64,000 bases of DNA. Source: Rachycentron canadum (taxonomy: Eukaryota > Chordata > Actinopteri > Carangiformes > Rachycentridae). The stretch spans positions 14,131,286 through 14,195,285 of the forward strand of contig CM076663.1 in the NCBI GenBank assembly GCA_038496675.1. Reading direction: 5' to 3'. Positions 1 to 15,000 of the stretch are shown one piece after another. The notes under the pieces were generated by a model. It was not told the DNA's origin, made no database searches, and was given only the letters and a program-made list of their open reading frames with translations. How positions within the stretch are numbered: the first letter of the stretch is position 1; the number at the start of each line of letters is the position of its first letter. A program made the position numbers and the translations under genes.

Positions 1-3000
1 ACAAACACTTGATGCAATTATTCTTACCAACCTTACATTACAAAGATCATTCTATTCAAAGTTTTAAAGATCTTACCAGAGCCCCCAGGATCAGGTTTTC
101 TCTCAGGTTTGATGCCTTTCATGATACAGATTGACTCCATCACTAGTTTGACTGGACCAGGTGGGTTTTGCATCGACTTAACTACTGTAATATCTGCAGG
201 TTTTAGAGTATCCAGGGCTGACAGGGCAGCTTCCAATGCAGGCATCGCTTCTGCCAGGTCTCCCTCACACTCATCCTGGAAGACATGAGATATACCATTA
301 TCAGTGTCCAAATATGTGAATGGCTGCAAACCAAAATACTTGACTAGCAAAGCATTCCATTCCTCCTAAAATACATGCACACCTTAATGGCTTGGGCTGC
401 AGCTGCTGCTTCATTAGCCACTTTCTCATCAGCAGACACTAACTCTTTCTTAGCATCCACCTCCACTGTTTCCCCTTCTATCTTAACCATCATCTTATCT
501 GTCTCAGCTGAGGTCTGGATGAGCTCTGGCCTCAAGTCTGTCAGCTCTTGCTGCATCACTGACACCTGTAAACATAGTAGCAAGTTATCTTAAGACAGAT
601 AAATATAATTTATTTGTTCAGGGTATTGTTACTTTAAAGGGGGAATCACCTGAGATGCAGCAAACTCCAGTTTCTGGAGACCCACAATATATCGGTTCCT
701 CGCAGTGTTAACTTCATTCCGCTTGATATTGAGCAGAGTCTTGAAGGTGAGGATGAGTTCAAGGTAGGAGGTGGGTGTGACATAGTTGTGTCTTCTTAAT
801 CTGGAGAAGTACCTTTGAGACATCTCCACAACACTTGTCTGGAAGGTCTTGCACATCTCCACCACCCTGAGACATAGACAAAATAACAATTTGAGGGCAA
901 ACTGCACAGTGTTATGCAGCTGGAACAAGTGAAAAATAAATTTCTTCTGTATTTATGTTCTTACTGTACTCTAATTTCACTCTCCATTTCCACATCCTCT
1001 AGAAACTTGTGGGCCACCATCTCCAGAGCATCCTTTGGCCATGCGTGAAACCAGTCAATGGTGCAGCAGTTGATAAGGGAGGGAAACATCCTAAGACGGT
1101 TCCTGAATGCATCTCCGATGGGACTCATGGCTGTTGAACACAATGATCCACTGTTATGGCTACTTAGTAAATTTTTAATCAAAAAAGAAGAAGGACAGGG
1201 TAAGGCGCCTACCTAGCACAATATGAAGGTTGGTCTTCACACGGTCAATAAAGAAGTTGTACATTGAGAGTGGAGTAGCATCAATCTTTTTGCCTTCCAT
1301 CCGAGCGATTCCCTGCACCTTCTCAATGATGTCAGCACGTTCATCAGCAGCAAAGATGTTAGGCACATCACCAGTGTTAAGTAGCATGTTGATGTCCTCC
1401 AACATGGCCTCATCCTTAATTTGGCTGTCATTAAACAGGAAAACTAAGCTCTTGCCTTCTATGCCTGCTTTAACCATTATACGCTTCAGGTCATCTCGCC
1501 AGTCTGACATGCTGTAGTTTTTGGTCAGTTCAATCTGAAACAAGACGTAATCATTGATGAAGGTGCCCAGCTTTGTGGCGCTCTGACGCCCTGAGCCACC
1601 AATGCCTACGAGTAGAAGGTGGCCGTTGTCTTGTTTCAGCACACGGCAAATGCGAGAAATGTGCTCAATGGCAAACTTGAACATTACAAGAGACATGGGT
1701 GCCTTGCTGCAGTTGTTGTACTCATCCAGGTAGAACTCCATCACTTCTTGCAAGGCACCCAAGTCTGTGATTTCATCATAGGCCTTAGTGTCAGCATCAG
1801 GATTAGCATAGTCACCAAAAAACAAGCTACGGACGCTCTCATCCACTACCTTACCATCTGGGCTGAGGTGGCTCAGGAGCTATACAAAAATAGAAGACAT
1901 TGAGAATTAAGTTTGAAATCTGTATAGAGTAGCTTTTGTGTTTATTGTTTATGTTTTGGGTCTGACTTTATGAAAAAAAAAAAAGATAGTCAATGCAGTG
2001 TTGTTTAGCAGCATAACTTAGTTTAGTTTACTACTTTTAGTTGCCAGGGTCCATTTACAAAAAAACATAAATCTCATTCAAAGAGAAAAGATGTTTATAC
2101 CTGATTTAGCTACAGTACTAGCTTTGTGTGCGTGCACACATGTATGTGTGTGAATATACCTTTTCCACACTCTGCTTAAAGAAGTTTGATGTTCTCTCTT
2201 TGACAATGCTAAAGAATGTCTCCTTATCCTCGTTGTCAATGAGTCGGTCATAGAAAACGCGGTAGATCTCGTGGATCCACAGGCGGATCAGTTTGTCTCC
2301 GTCCTGACACAAATAGTCAAAACACATAAATGAGAGGTGTTAGAGCAATTCACAACAATTCATTTAGATATTTCACAATTGTTTCCACTCTTACTTGCAT
2401 GTGTGTGTGTGGAGCCAAGAGTACACCTCGTATCACTCGAGCAAAGTCTCGCAGGTTGAAGATGTAATGGGATTTGGATGGGGTGGGTAAGAAACTGTCC
2501 ATGGTATCCTTATAGACTGCCATGGTGGCCTGGACCATGATTTTTCCAAGCCTATGACATAGGACCAAAAACATGTTTTTGTAATAAAGATAATTTATGA
2601 CATTTTTCTCCTGTGCATCAATCAAGAATGTATTTAACAAGTTACCTGTATAAAGAGGCATCAAACCCCTTGCTGAAGTGCCAGTCAGTGATAGAGCTGA
2701 ATATCTTGGTCAGTGTTTCATCATCAAAGCAATCAATTGAGATGACATTCAAGTGACGAGTGAATCGGCCTAGCATTTCAAAAAAATTGTTAATCAAAGG
2801 AAATCTCATAAGTTCTGCTTTCTTTGTTAAGTCCCTAGTATTACAGAAAAACAAGTATTTATTTCATCATACCTGTAATGTCATTCTTCCCACCACCAGG
2901 AGGCCCCATTGCCGACATAAACAGAACATCCACTATGTTCAATGTGGAAGTGTCCTTCTTGTCATACCAATGGTGGTGGTCAATCCACTGCCTTAGCAAC

Positions 3001-6000
3001 TCGATTGGGGGCTGGGCTCCATAGATTTCTTTAGCTGGCATGTTCAAGTCATCTATAAAGAAGAGATAATATCTGTACAATTTGTAAATTCAAAATAAAT
3101 ATCCTTTAAGCACTTCTTAATAAGTGATATCCTCTTTTAGTAATGCCAGAAAGTATGTATAACCATCTTTACCAACATAGATGACACACTTCTTCCCCAC
3201 AGGAGGTCCAAAGACACCCTTCCTTCTTCGGTCCAGCTTTGCCATGATGATATCTTGGGTCTGATTTGCTGAGGTGCGGGCTGAGAAGTTGATACAGTTT
3301 GGTATGTACTGCTCCTTAGGCAGCTTTACCAAGAAACTTGTGTTGATGACAGATTTGCCAGTGCCAGTGGGGCCCACAAACAGCATGGGTATTTCATGTG
3401 CCAGGTAGGTATGCAGGAAAAAAAGCTGACGCACCGTCTCCATGGTTGGAATGATGAGGTCTGACACCTGGTAACAAAAAAGGAGTTTCAGGGAGCATGG
3501 CCAGGAGCAGCAAACCTCTGTGATCCAAATATACTCACATTGGCTCCATCTTTGATGACATTTTCTTCATTTGTGATTGAATCAGTCCATACATTCCACT
3601 GCCCTTGTCCATCCTTACAGAAGTAGTAGTCATAGATGCTGCCTACAAAAATATATGTACACATCATTCATTACTACGATAAAAAGAGAAAAATTTTACT
3701 CTTGACATAGTTTTTGTTTAAATTTTGCAACCTCTCTCAGGGAAGATGTTGTTCTTTTTGAGTTTAATACTCTTAGGCCGAGGGTGTTCATTGTCCATGC
3801 CCATTATCAGATTGCGGTAGAAGACATCAAACTTCTTACGACTGTCCCCAGTGATGGTCCCGCCCAGAGTCCATACAACCGCAAAAAGAAATAGGCCCTG
3901 CAGCCACATCGTTATCTGCTGGCTGGACATAGTCTGTGTGCCATTGGTTCCTGATGCAGAAATTTCATCTGGACATAAAATATACAGGACAGGAATGTTA
4001 ACAAACACAATGACAACAAGAAATATGTCTAGATTGATTATTGATCAATTAATTGTCATGCCACTAACCCATGAGGCAGGTATACAACTTCATCAGACTG
4101 TGGGCCAAATGGATGGGAGATGTTTGAACCACAAATCGACACTCGCTGTCTATGAAGTCTAGACAAGGCTGAACCAACCAATCAAAAAGGTCGACGATCT
4201 GTGAGATGTTAAAAACAAAAAGAAGCAAAGATAAGACATCTTAAAAGATGTCAAAGTATCTAAAAATAACAAAAACATTGATGACAATCATTGAACCAAT
4301 CATGACATGCATGCTTGTAAGTTTACCAGCTCTCTATGTTCCACGGTCAGGCTTTCAGGCAGTGTGTTCATGTAAGAGTCTCTGAGAGGAGTCCAGCCCA
4401 ACTGCTGAGGTTCCATGTAGATCATTCCACACCTGGAGACAGAAGGTTACACACAATAAAGTGACTTTTTCTAAAACCTTAGGCGCGTCTCATTTCGCTT
4501 TACATATACCACAGTTGTGTGGCTCACCTACTGACAGTGGCCGGGGATGCTTGCTCCAGGTCAGCAGGTTCAAAGATCAGACTCATCTTGGAACTCATTT
4601 GGATGATTTCACCACTCATCAGACAAAGCTAACAGAGAATAGAATGAAAAGGACAAAGACTTCTTGTTTGAGTGTAAATCCTTTACAAATCATGAACATG
4701 CAGACAAAATATCATAATAATCTGATTTGCAGTTCTTGAGAAAAAAAAACAAAAAATTGCGAAAAAGACATCAAAAAGGCCTACCTACCTTCTTATTGTC
4801 ATCCAGCACAGTATTCATATTTTCAATCCAGACAGCATCGATGGGCCCATCAAAGATGATCCACTGTCGATTATCTGAGGTAGAGATTGCCTGATCTCTG
4901 TAGGAGGTAGCCAGGACACCATCAGACCACTCATGGCTGACTGGATCGAAGCAGCCATACAGCTGGCCCATGGTGATGGCCTTGGGGTTAATGATGCAGT
5001 AATTCACAGCAAACTCCTCCATCAGCTTGGCTACATAGGGATAATTAGAGAATGTAAAAAGTTCTATAATATAATTCTATAATATAATAGTATTATATCT
5101 AATATATCCAACAAACAAAAGCTGTTTCAGTGAATAGGCTACCTTTGTGAAGGTCTCCAAGGGCAGCAGCAAGGACTTTATAAGCACAAGTTTTTCCTCC
5201 AAGAGGGTCTCCTACTATCATAAAGCCATGGCGTACCAACATCATCTCATACACCTATAGACAACCATAATCAAAGTATATTTATTTGGTTGAACTATAA
5301 CAACCAGTTGAACAACCTTTATGAATCTTAAGCATTACAGAGCAATACTCCTCCTTACTACCTGGATAATTTTACCAATGAACCATGGGACAGGCTGAAG
5401 GTTGAGCTTAGCAATGTTGTCATTGAGAGCCTTGAGAAGGAGATCATAGTCTGGTTTTGGAAGGACAACCCCAGGGAATAAATCAGAGATAATACCCTGT
5501 GGGCAGCAGCAGGAGAGGGAGAGTTCAACTGAATAATGCATGCATAGAAAAAAACCAAAACACTAACTGCAACTTCATTTGGTACCAAATCTGTTACCTG
5601 AAACAGTGGCACATCCTGTGCCAGAAACTTGGCCATGTTGACATCCATCAGCGCCCTAAGCAAAAGCACACTCTCATTCTCCTCTGGGTACTTCAGCTTC
5701 AAATTCCCCGCTGCAGTCAGCACAGACTTCACAGCTCGCATACCGTAGTCGTAGTGGTGCTGGGAGGACAGCTGCTCGGAGCACAAACGGTAGGTGGCCA
5801 CAATCTTTTGGGCCAGACTGAGAGTAGAATTTGAAGAGGTTTGGTTTTATATAAGAACTAACCAATTATTGCTCTGAAAACAATATACCAGACACCAGAC
5901 ATGTTTTCAATCATACCTGCGAGATTCAATGAAACCCATTGAGTATAGTGAGATCTCTCCAATAAGACAATAATCTGGAACCATCATAGCCACTGTGCGG

Positions 6001-9000
6001 AAAAGAGCCTGCAAAACAAGATTGACCTGTATATATGCTGTTCTAGCACCTTACTATATATTTCTATACTATACATTTACTAATTGTATAATCCTCATTA
6101 GAATTTTATCTATTCAGTGGTGTTAAAAACCATACTACAATGCTACAGTGACATACCTTCAGGTTGTCAGGGAGTTCGGCCCTGCCAGCATAACCAGGGT
6201 TCATGGTGATGAATACAGAGCAAGTTGGGTTGAGTGACAGCTCTGTGCCCTCAAACATGAAGGTCTTTAGATTCTTGGCAATGGCCTGTTGTATGCAGAG
6301 GACCTGCTGAGCCACCACAGAAAGTACCTCCACCTGTGATTCACACACAAACACAAAGTGAATCATCAAGTGAACATGCATTGAATATATATTGCGTAAT
6401 ATAATAAATAATAAATAAACTCCATTGCCTTCAGAGATATGCGCTTTGAGATTTAGATTTAAGACAATCGATGCAATGTGCCTGAGAAATATATATTGAT
6501 TATTATTAGAATATTGATTATTGTTATATATCGCCATAATCTATATTAACACCACATCTATCACTATCAATTTCATGATGTGGTTCATGATGTGGTTTCA
6601 TTTACAAACTTAAACTGAGCTTGACTCCTTCTCAAATTGTATTAATTAGCTGTAAAGTATGTCTGTAGTTATTTTTACTGAATAATTGCTTGGATACAAA
6701 GAGTATTACTGTGTGCATTTTGTTAAATATAAAAATTGTTCGTGTACAGGTAAATCTATGGAAGCAAATCTGTCAGCTTTTGAATTTGTAAAGCCTGTAA
6801 AGCCTTTCTAGCACTGATTTGAAGAACTTATTTGACAGTTATTCACATCCAGGATACCAAGGATAAATAATTGATTCTGTCTCAGTTTCAACCAACATCC
6901 AACATCCAACCAAGTTACTCTCCATTGGTCCATGACACCAATGACGTGAAGGCGGACAGCTATGGCAGTTTTTTTAAAGATTTTTCATTTTGAATTTGTG
7001 ACATTGAAAAATAAGTGAAATTAGTTCTTCAAAATGTCAAATGAGTTGAAAAAGTTGAATGTCACAGTCAAATTTGTTTTATCTCAGAAAATTTTGTTTG
7101 TCTAAAAGTTTAGATGCATGCTTATTATGCTTATTATTAGGTGATAAATTTTTGAAGACAAAGATCAGAGAGTACATGTCAGTTTAGGAGTGTGATGTAG
7201 AATATAATATTTTAATGTGGATATGCAGACTGGATTCCAAATCCAAATGACTCACAGGTTTTAAAACTTATCCTTTATTAGAGTGGCCAAACTGATCAGC
7301 AAACCTTTGTCATTGACATTTTTTGACAGAACTGAATTTAATGTTAATAGGATATGTGTTCGGGTCAAGTTTAACAGATTTGATCACAGTAACAATGGCA
7401 GTGCTCACCTCAATACGATTGAACTCATCAAAGCAGGCCCAAGCTCCAGACTGAGCCAGACCTTTGAAGAACTTACTCATGGCCTTGTAGTCCAAACCAT
7501 CGGAACAGTTAAAAACCACACACTACAAACAAATAATAGCTTCAATGTCAGTACTAAGAAAAACACAAAATCAAACACAAACATAAAATGCAGATCTGTA
7601 TTTTGCTGAAAACAGTTTTAGGATACCTGTTTAGCTAAAGCTTTTGCCAGATCTTTGGTGGTCTCAGTTTTGCCAGTTCCTGCAGGACCCTCAGGAGCTC
7701 CTCCTAAGTTCAACTTCAACGCCCCCATTAGAGTTCTGTGGCATTTAACCAAATGATATCATAAAAGAACTTCATATCTTGGCCATTTCAATTAACTTTA
7801 GAAGTTACAGTATGTTTGAATCAGCTCTTCTTACCATGACTTACCTGTAGCAGCGGTCTGTAAGTGGTGTGATGACAAGACGAGGGGAGTTGCCCAGGTA
7901 TTCATAGCCATATTTTAAGTATGTGGTGATCATGCGCAGCATCACATCTTCACCCTCCCAGAAATAACGCAGCTGAGAAATCCATGCAAAGTCATTCAGT
8001 GAGGAGATGCGGTCCTCTGCCAGTTTCACTACAACATCTCGAGCTGGGAGGTGACAGGAGTTGGATTTAATCAAGAGAATAGTCTTTATGCCTTTAAAAG
8101 GTCTGATAAGGATTGTCTAAATGACATTTGGTTATTACCATGAACATCGATCACAGTAAGGGCACCAAGGGTCATCCTTGCCCCTCCAGGGAGCTTCCCA
8201 CGCACTAGCTCCACAATATCAGCAATCTGGGCATTACACTTCTCTACATAGGCCTTTAGAGTTGAAAATTGGAACACATTAAACTACAATGTGAACTGCA
8301 GTATTTGGTTATCTACAGTATGTGCAAGTTAGTAGTAGATATATGGTTGGCTGTAGTGACTGACAGGCAGGGAGTTGGTCTGGATGGCTTCAGACACTTC
8401 ACTCGTCCAAAAGACGGAGGAGGCACAAATGACAACTTGGCCTGGCCACTGCAACACCCACTTCTTCCTGGGCACCTACAAGAAAAGAATAGCAATATTA
8501 AATAAAGGATATGGTGTGAATATATGGACTAGGCAAATTACATTCTGTCACCAAAGAATTTATGGCTCGTTTCATATAAAACATCCTCATAAAATGATAC
8601 AATGATCCCAGTCATAACTAGACTTTAATAAAGTGATATCCCCCAATACCTCTGCATACTGAATCACTCCTTGATGTATGACATGTCGAACACTCTTGAG
8701 CATTAGGCTCTCCACCTGCAGCAGCCACTTCTCCACCATACCCTAAAAACAAAATGGAAGCAGTCAGCCACATATAGTATGTTTGCCCTGTTTGGTCCAG
8801 TAAACATTTTCCAGTAAAACAAAAATATAAGAATATAAAATAGATATGTTCATACATGCATTAATCTAATTTAAAATTAAACAAGATAACAAACACTGCC
8901 TATTCTATACCTTGGCCTGGGCTGGATAAATCTTTTCTATAAAGGGGATAGTCTCTTTCTCAGAGCTGATCATGCCAGTAATCTCCATGTCCTCAGTGAA

Positions 9001-12000
9001 CTCCAGCTTGGCTATGCCCTCGAAGCACTTCTTCAGGTGAGGCTGAACACACAGGGGGTCTTTGGTCTGTGACAAAATCTCCAGCAGCTCGTCATTTGAC
9101 AGAAAGAAGAACCTGGAAATATGATGAAGATGAAGAAGATAAAAAACGTCATTTGAGACCAAGTTTAAAGGTATTCTGTTTGGACATAATCAACTCATGC
9201 TTGTTTAACAATAAACTGACTGACTTGCCACAACTTTAATAGCAGCTTTGACTGATGAATATATCATGTAATTTGAGGAACATTGAGTAGTTTGTTAATG
9301 TGCCTGAGTAGCAATTTGGCTTTCAGACAAAATAGTCAAAACTATCATTAGTGGGATTACTACTTGTACTAGTAGTAATACCTCGGGAAATAGAGCCTCT
9401 TCTTTTCCAGGTAGGTATTAAGGCCTTTTTGGATGTCATCTAGGAACACGTTGGACTCCTGCAGGCGTTCCAGCATGTTGGGCTGGCCTGTAGCCACCAG
9501 CACGTGTGTGTCTTTAACCTGGAACAGTTTAATCACAAAGAAGTCAAAGCACAGTGCATAAAATCCATTTATGCAAACTCAAACAGGAAAGTGTGTATCA
9601 AGAGGATCTTACAGCCTCTGTGATGATGTTTTTCCAGTAGCTGTCCACAATGGAAAACTTGCGTCCCTCCTCAGGCATCTGGGCAATGATGTCCTCTGAG
9701 CTGAAGATGGGTTCGAGGTATAGCCATGTAGCCTGACACTTTAACATTGAGTCTAGGATGTCCTGCATACTCACCAGCTTGTCCTCCCATTGCTAAAGAG
9801 AATAATTGTATTATAATAACGATCTAGTTAATATTGTACCCTGTAGTTTCTGTAGCATTTAAAAAAGCATAGCAAAACTAAAGCATAATTTTAAAAAAGT
9901 CACGTAGAGCAAATAAAAACATCTAATGACCTGAAATCAAGAATACAAAAAATATAAACTAAGGGAATAGAGTAAAAACTATAAAATACAATACTCAAAA
10001 TCTGTAGTGTTAATTGTTATTGTGTAGTAATTCTTTTAGGTTACAATCATCTGCAAGCACCACCTTTTCAGAAATTTTCTTCAAACAAAACCACTTTTGG
10101 TTGAAATGGCACAAGTGAGGTTGTGTTTGTACAGATCAGGTAAATTTGTTACTTCTTGTGGTATAATATTGTACTTTCATTTCCTCCAGCTCAGACCACC
10201 TTATTGCAAACACAAGTACAAAGAGTTATTTTTATTGCTTTATGTGGCAGAGGCGCACACAGGAACACACTAAGTTTGTTGAATTATGCCATTTGAACTT
10301 GACATATTTTTCATGTTAGAATAGTCACTCCTATAACAATGTTATCCATAGCTGCATGTAGGAGCTATAGAGTAAAACATCATACAGCATATGTGTGATT
10401 CATCTGCATTGTCTCATGAGAAAGGTTTGTGTAAATGATACAGGTCACTCAAATCACCAGCACCGTTGTTCTACATTAAAAGAGAATTTAATGTTATCTC
10501 CTATAAACCAAGATCACTATGGTTACATCTAGTTTTCATACCTACTGACCAACAGAGCAGAAGCTTTATCTATTACTCTTATGTCACCCTCTTAATTGGA
10601 CCAACCATCTTTCGTGCTTCCATGTCTTACCTTACATTCAGTCTCAATTGGCTTAATGAAAGGTGAACCTCGCATAGTTTGCGTTTTAATGATGTGGTCA
10701 TCCAGAAGCACTTGGATGTCATCCACAGCTGATAGAATACTGGTACCCTATAACAAAATATTAATATCACTGTATTGTATGAAAACTCATGGGCAGTTTG
10801 AGTAAAAGACTAGAAAAAGAATAACTGGTATACATCAACATTGAAGATGTAATGCTTTAGAAGAAATTACAATGTTTCAGCCTTGTCTATTGTGTAAGTG
10901 CATTGTGATTATGTATTTTTGTTTGTCTTACTGTGTCTCTGTATGGAGTGAAAGAGAACTGGAGGTCTTCCCATTCATTTTTCATCTTCTCCATGGACTT
11001 TTCAAGAGAGTACTCCTTACTGGCTGATGCTCCAATCTCTTCCAATCTACGGCAGAAAAATAAATCATTTTTTTCTTACAAGCCATAGTTGATCATGGTG
11101 TGTTCATTTTGCTGTTTAGATGTATTCCATAATGCTTTAATTAAAGTGTCTTACTTCACAGAGAACTTGGACAATCCCAGGTCCAACATGTTAAGCAGTG
11201 AGCTGTTCACATCTGGTCTGACTTCAAAGCCCACAATGCTGCTAATCTGTAGGTAGACAAAAGTGTCATAAATTATTCACATCAGCTTCATGGATCACAG
11301 GAGATACAGGACCTGGTCCTTACAAAGTGAATCTGACACTGGATTTTTATCAGTGTCAGATGATCTAATTAAACAAAAAATATTGATTGAGCTGACCTTC
11401 TCCCAGTGGCGGTCTTTAATGCCAGGATTACAGATAGTTGTCAGGATGGGTAGGTGCTGCTTGAACTGGTCTATCTTGCTTTTGAAGCTTTTGGCCACAC
11501 GACAAGGGCCAGGAAGATTAGACAAAGACTTGGTCAGTTTATACATGGTCCTCCACATGATATCCAGTTCATCAGAAATTTTCTCAGCATCCAGATGTAG
11601 GAAAGGACCTAGGAATTGATTGATTGATTAAGGACATATATCAATGTCATATTGAGTGTGCACTCTGCGAGCACTTGCTGTGTGCCACTAGTCATAGAGC
11701 TTTCCAAATGCAGTAACACTTTAGCTGTGACAAAACAGAAATGTGTGTGCACACGTGTGTTATCTACCATTCATCCACACTTCTGACTGGCTCTGAAAGT
11801 TAAGTGCTGTGTTCCAGAGCTGTTCATATGGCTGTTTGTCAGCTATCAGAATTTGCAGCATTGGGAACTGGCTCTGGTCCTTCTCCAGCAAAGTTTGCTC
11901 CTTGTTAATATCCTGAAGAGAGGAAAGTAATTTCAGCATTTTCATCTAAAATGACTTAGGATAAATAAAATACGTATGTCTGGGTATCAAAACTGTTACT

Positions 12001-15000
12001 GTGCTTCAAAAAATGGATAAAAGCAATTGTGTATTTTTGGTATCTAAAACGTGTGCTTTAGTATTACACTATAAGAGTGCAGTGTCTCTTACCTCTAGTT
12101 CAGTGACAGCAGCCTCGAGGTTGGCAGTGATTTGAGAGAGATTTCCAACATTGTTCTTCATCTCCTCCATGTTCATCACCTCTTTCCTCTTAAAGGCCTG
12201 TATCTGCTTGTCCACATCCTGCAGCCTCTGGTCAAATTCAAATATCCTGAGATAGTCAAATGGAGATACAGCAGTCATCATCTCAGTTGTCAGCTTTTAC
12301 AGTTTAACTATTTCTCTCATACAGAGTGGTAATTCTTATGTTACAGACTGTGAGGGGCCTGGTTGAAGCTGAAGAGGTACAAACACCATACTCAGCTATT
12401 GCAGTTGCCCTTGTGTGAAAGTGATTATTTTGTAACCTCTTTTGGAGATAGTCCTCAGCCTGTTCTCTCAAGGTGGTCATGCGAGACTTGCTATCATCAA
12501 GCTCAGTCAGGATCTGATTGGGCCACAGAAAAACACGGGAGTTCAGCCTCAAGTCAGTAGCTGGAGAAAGAGGAAGAAAGACAAAAAAGAGAGAAATATT
12601 AGCCACTGCTTCATTCAGTAATGATAAATATTATTATACGGCTAGGGTTTAGGTGTAGCGAGAGAGTTCCTGAGGTATATGTTATATATTGTTCATAAGG
12701 CAACAACGTGTTTTGTGAGATCACCGTGAACCTGACCTTTGACCACCAAAATCTAATCGGTTCATCTTCAAGTCCAAGTGAACATTTGTGTAACATTTGA
12801 GGAGATTCCCTAAAGGAGTCCCCAAGATATTGAATTCACAAAGCCTAAATTGTATTTTATGAGGTCATTGTGACCTTGACCTGCCACCGCCAAAATCTAA
12901 TCAGTTCAAGTGAATGTTTGTACCAAATTGCTAATGGCTGTACGTACAGACAATGAACAGTGTTATTTGTGAACATTACATGTCATTGGTTTATAATGTA
13001 ATTAGAAATACTACAAGAGGTTTCACATACATGGCAGAGTAGCATAGTCCAGGAGGAAGCTGAGGCGGTATGTGGCTTCATCAATCTCATCTATCAGCTT
13101 GTGAATGGTGACCTCACTGGTCTTTTTAATGTACTGGTTGAGAGACACCAACTCCTCTGAGGTGTCTGGGGTGCTTCTGATGATCTCTGTAATCTCCTCA
13201 TACTTTTGACAGATCCTGAGAAGAAACAAAAGCTGCTAGTTGACATTGTGTCTCTACAATTAAATGAAAACATGACAATGCATACAGTATGCTAAACCAC
13301 ACTTCTCACCCCTTGTTGAGCTTCTGGTTCTCCTCCACTTCAAACATGATGATCTTGTCTTTCAATCTGTGAGCACGGCCACACAAGTCTTCATTTAGCT
13401 TGCCAGCATACAGACAAAACATGGACAGAGGAACCGTAACGCGCAATGAGGCTATCTCTTTCCAGACTTGATGAATACTCTCAATTTTCTGAAGATCAAA
13501 TAAAGGAGAGAGGATTTTGGTGAAGCAAATTGACAGTAAATGCCACTCAAAAACCACATAATGTTTGGTGTAGATTTTAGATGGAAAGATTAATTACCCT
13601 GACAAATCCCTCTAACGAGTGCTTCTCTTTGAGGAACATTGATATCTCCTGCTTTGCTGTATTGTCCAGTAGATTGCTATATTTTTGATACACATTCAAA
13701 TACCTAGAGAATAAGATGTAGTATTAGCGGCTCCTTCACACTTGCTGTTTTCCTCTAATTAATCCAAACACGTATGAATACAGAATAATAATAATAATAA
13801 TCTAATAACAAATAATATTGTTCTGTGTGTGTGTGCCTGTTCTGTGGTGTGCCATTACTTTTTAGGTCCAACAGTGTTCCTGTTGAATACACCCTTAGCT
13901 TCGTTGATTAAGTCTTTAACCAACGATTCATCAGGTCTGACGGTGCGTAGGTACAAATTCTGGATATCGGCAAAGAGGTTACACTCCACCTGGCCACACA
14001 AGCATGTCAGTCACATATTATATGCATGTGTACTATTTAAAATTATAAAACCTAGACAACATTGCGTAGGTACAAGTTCTGGATATCGACAGAAGTTTGT
14101 GGAACTGAAGAAATACTGTACCCTTGGTAGCTTCTCAGCACTCTTAATGATTTCCATGAAGGCTCTCTGAATGACCTCCCAACACACTTGGAAGCTTGGA
14201 CTAAAGTCAATGTCAGGCTCATTCACTTGTAGCTTAACCAGCAGCACCTGAGACTGAACATACTTCAACTCATCAAACACATCGCCAAAGTCATTGCCCT
14301 CCTGAAGAACACAGAGCACAGGGAAGATGATGAATTTTAAATAATTCAGAAATCATGTCTGGATTCTGAAAAGCAACAGTATGTTTGGGTAATTTCAACC
14401 ACCATTTTAAACAACCTTATGTATTGTGAAGACATATAGGAGGTCCCGTAATGATTCTATGACCAGGCTTCGGAGTTGCAATGACATGAGAGCAGCCACA
14501 CAGTTGAAGAACTCATGGACACCAACTGGAGCCACCTGCTCACTGTTGGGTATGAGGTGCAACCACTGGTCCTTAAAGGTGTCAAAGAGTGTTGCACATT
14601 GAGGCAGCCACCTGGAAGAAGATGGTTGAAATAAGTTCTAATAGTTCTCTAGCTATTTTATGTGTTTAACATAAAAGCATGAGAGTACCTAAAAGTTCAT
14701 ATCAACACCCAAAAGACAGCCGTGACATAAAATTGAAAATCTGATATAGAAAAAGACATGTGCAATGTAGATCTTTGTACATTAAATATTTCTTGTTTTT
14801 TTGCTTATGTAAATGTACAATCTGCTGTTCATTGCGTTGAGCATTTTCAGTGTTCACCTCATTTGTCTTAGAATTACTTTATATTACTAGAACATATTCT
14901 GAATTGCAATAGTTGCAAGAGTGCTTCATTTATTGTAATTTAGGGCAGGAAATGTTTTTCATTGTGACATAAAAATCAGTGAAAAGTAGTTTAAAACCAA

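Noticed and set aside
1230..1517. Plus-strand open frame opposite the dnah12 AAA4 exon
   Set aside because: Antisense shadow of a real coding exon.
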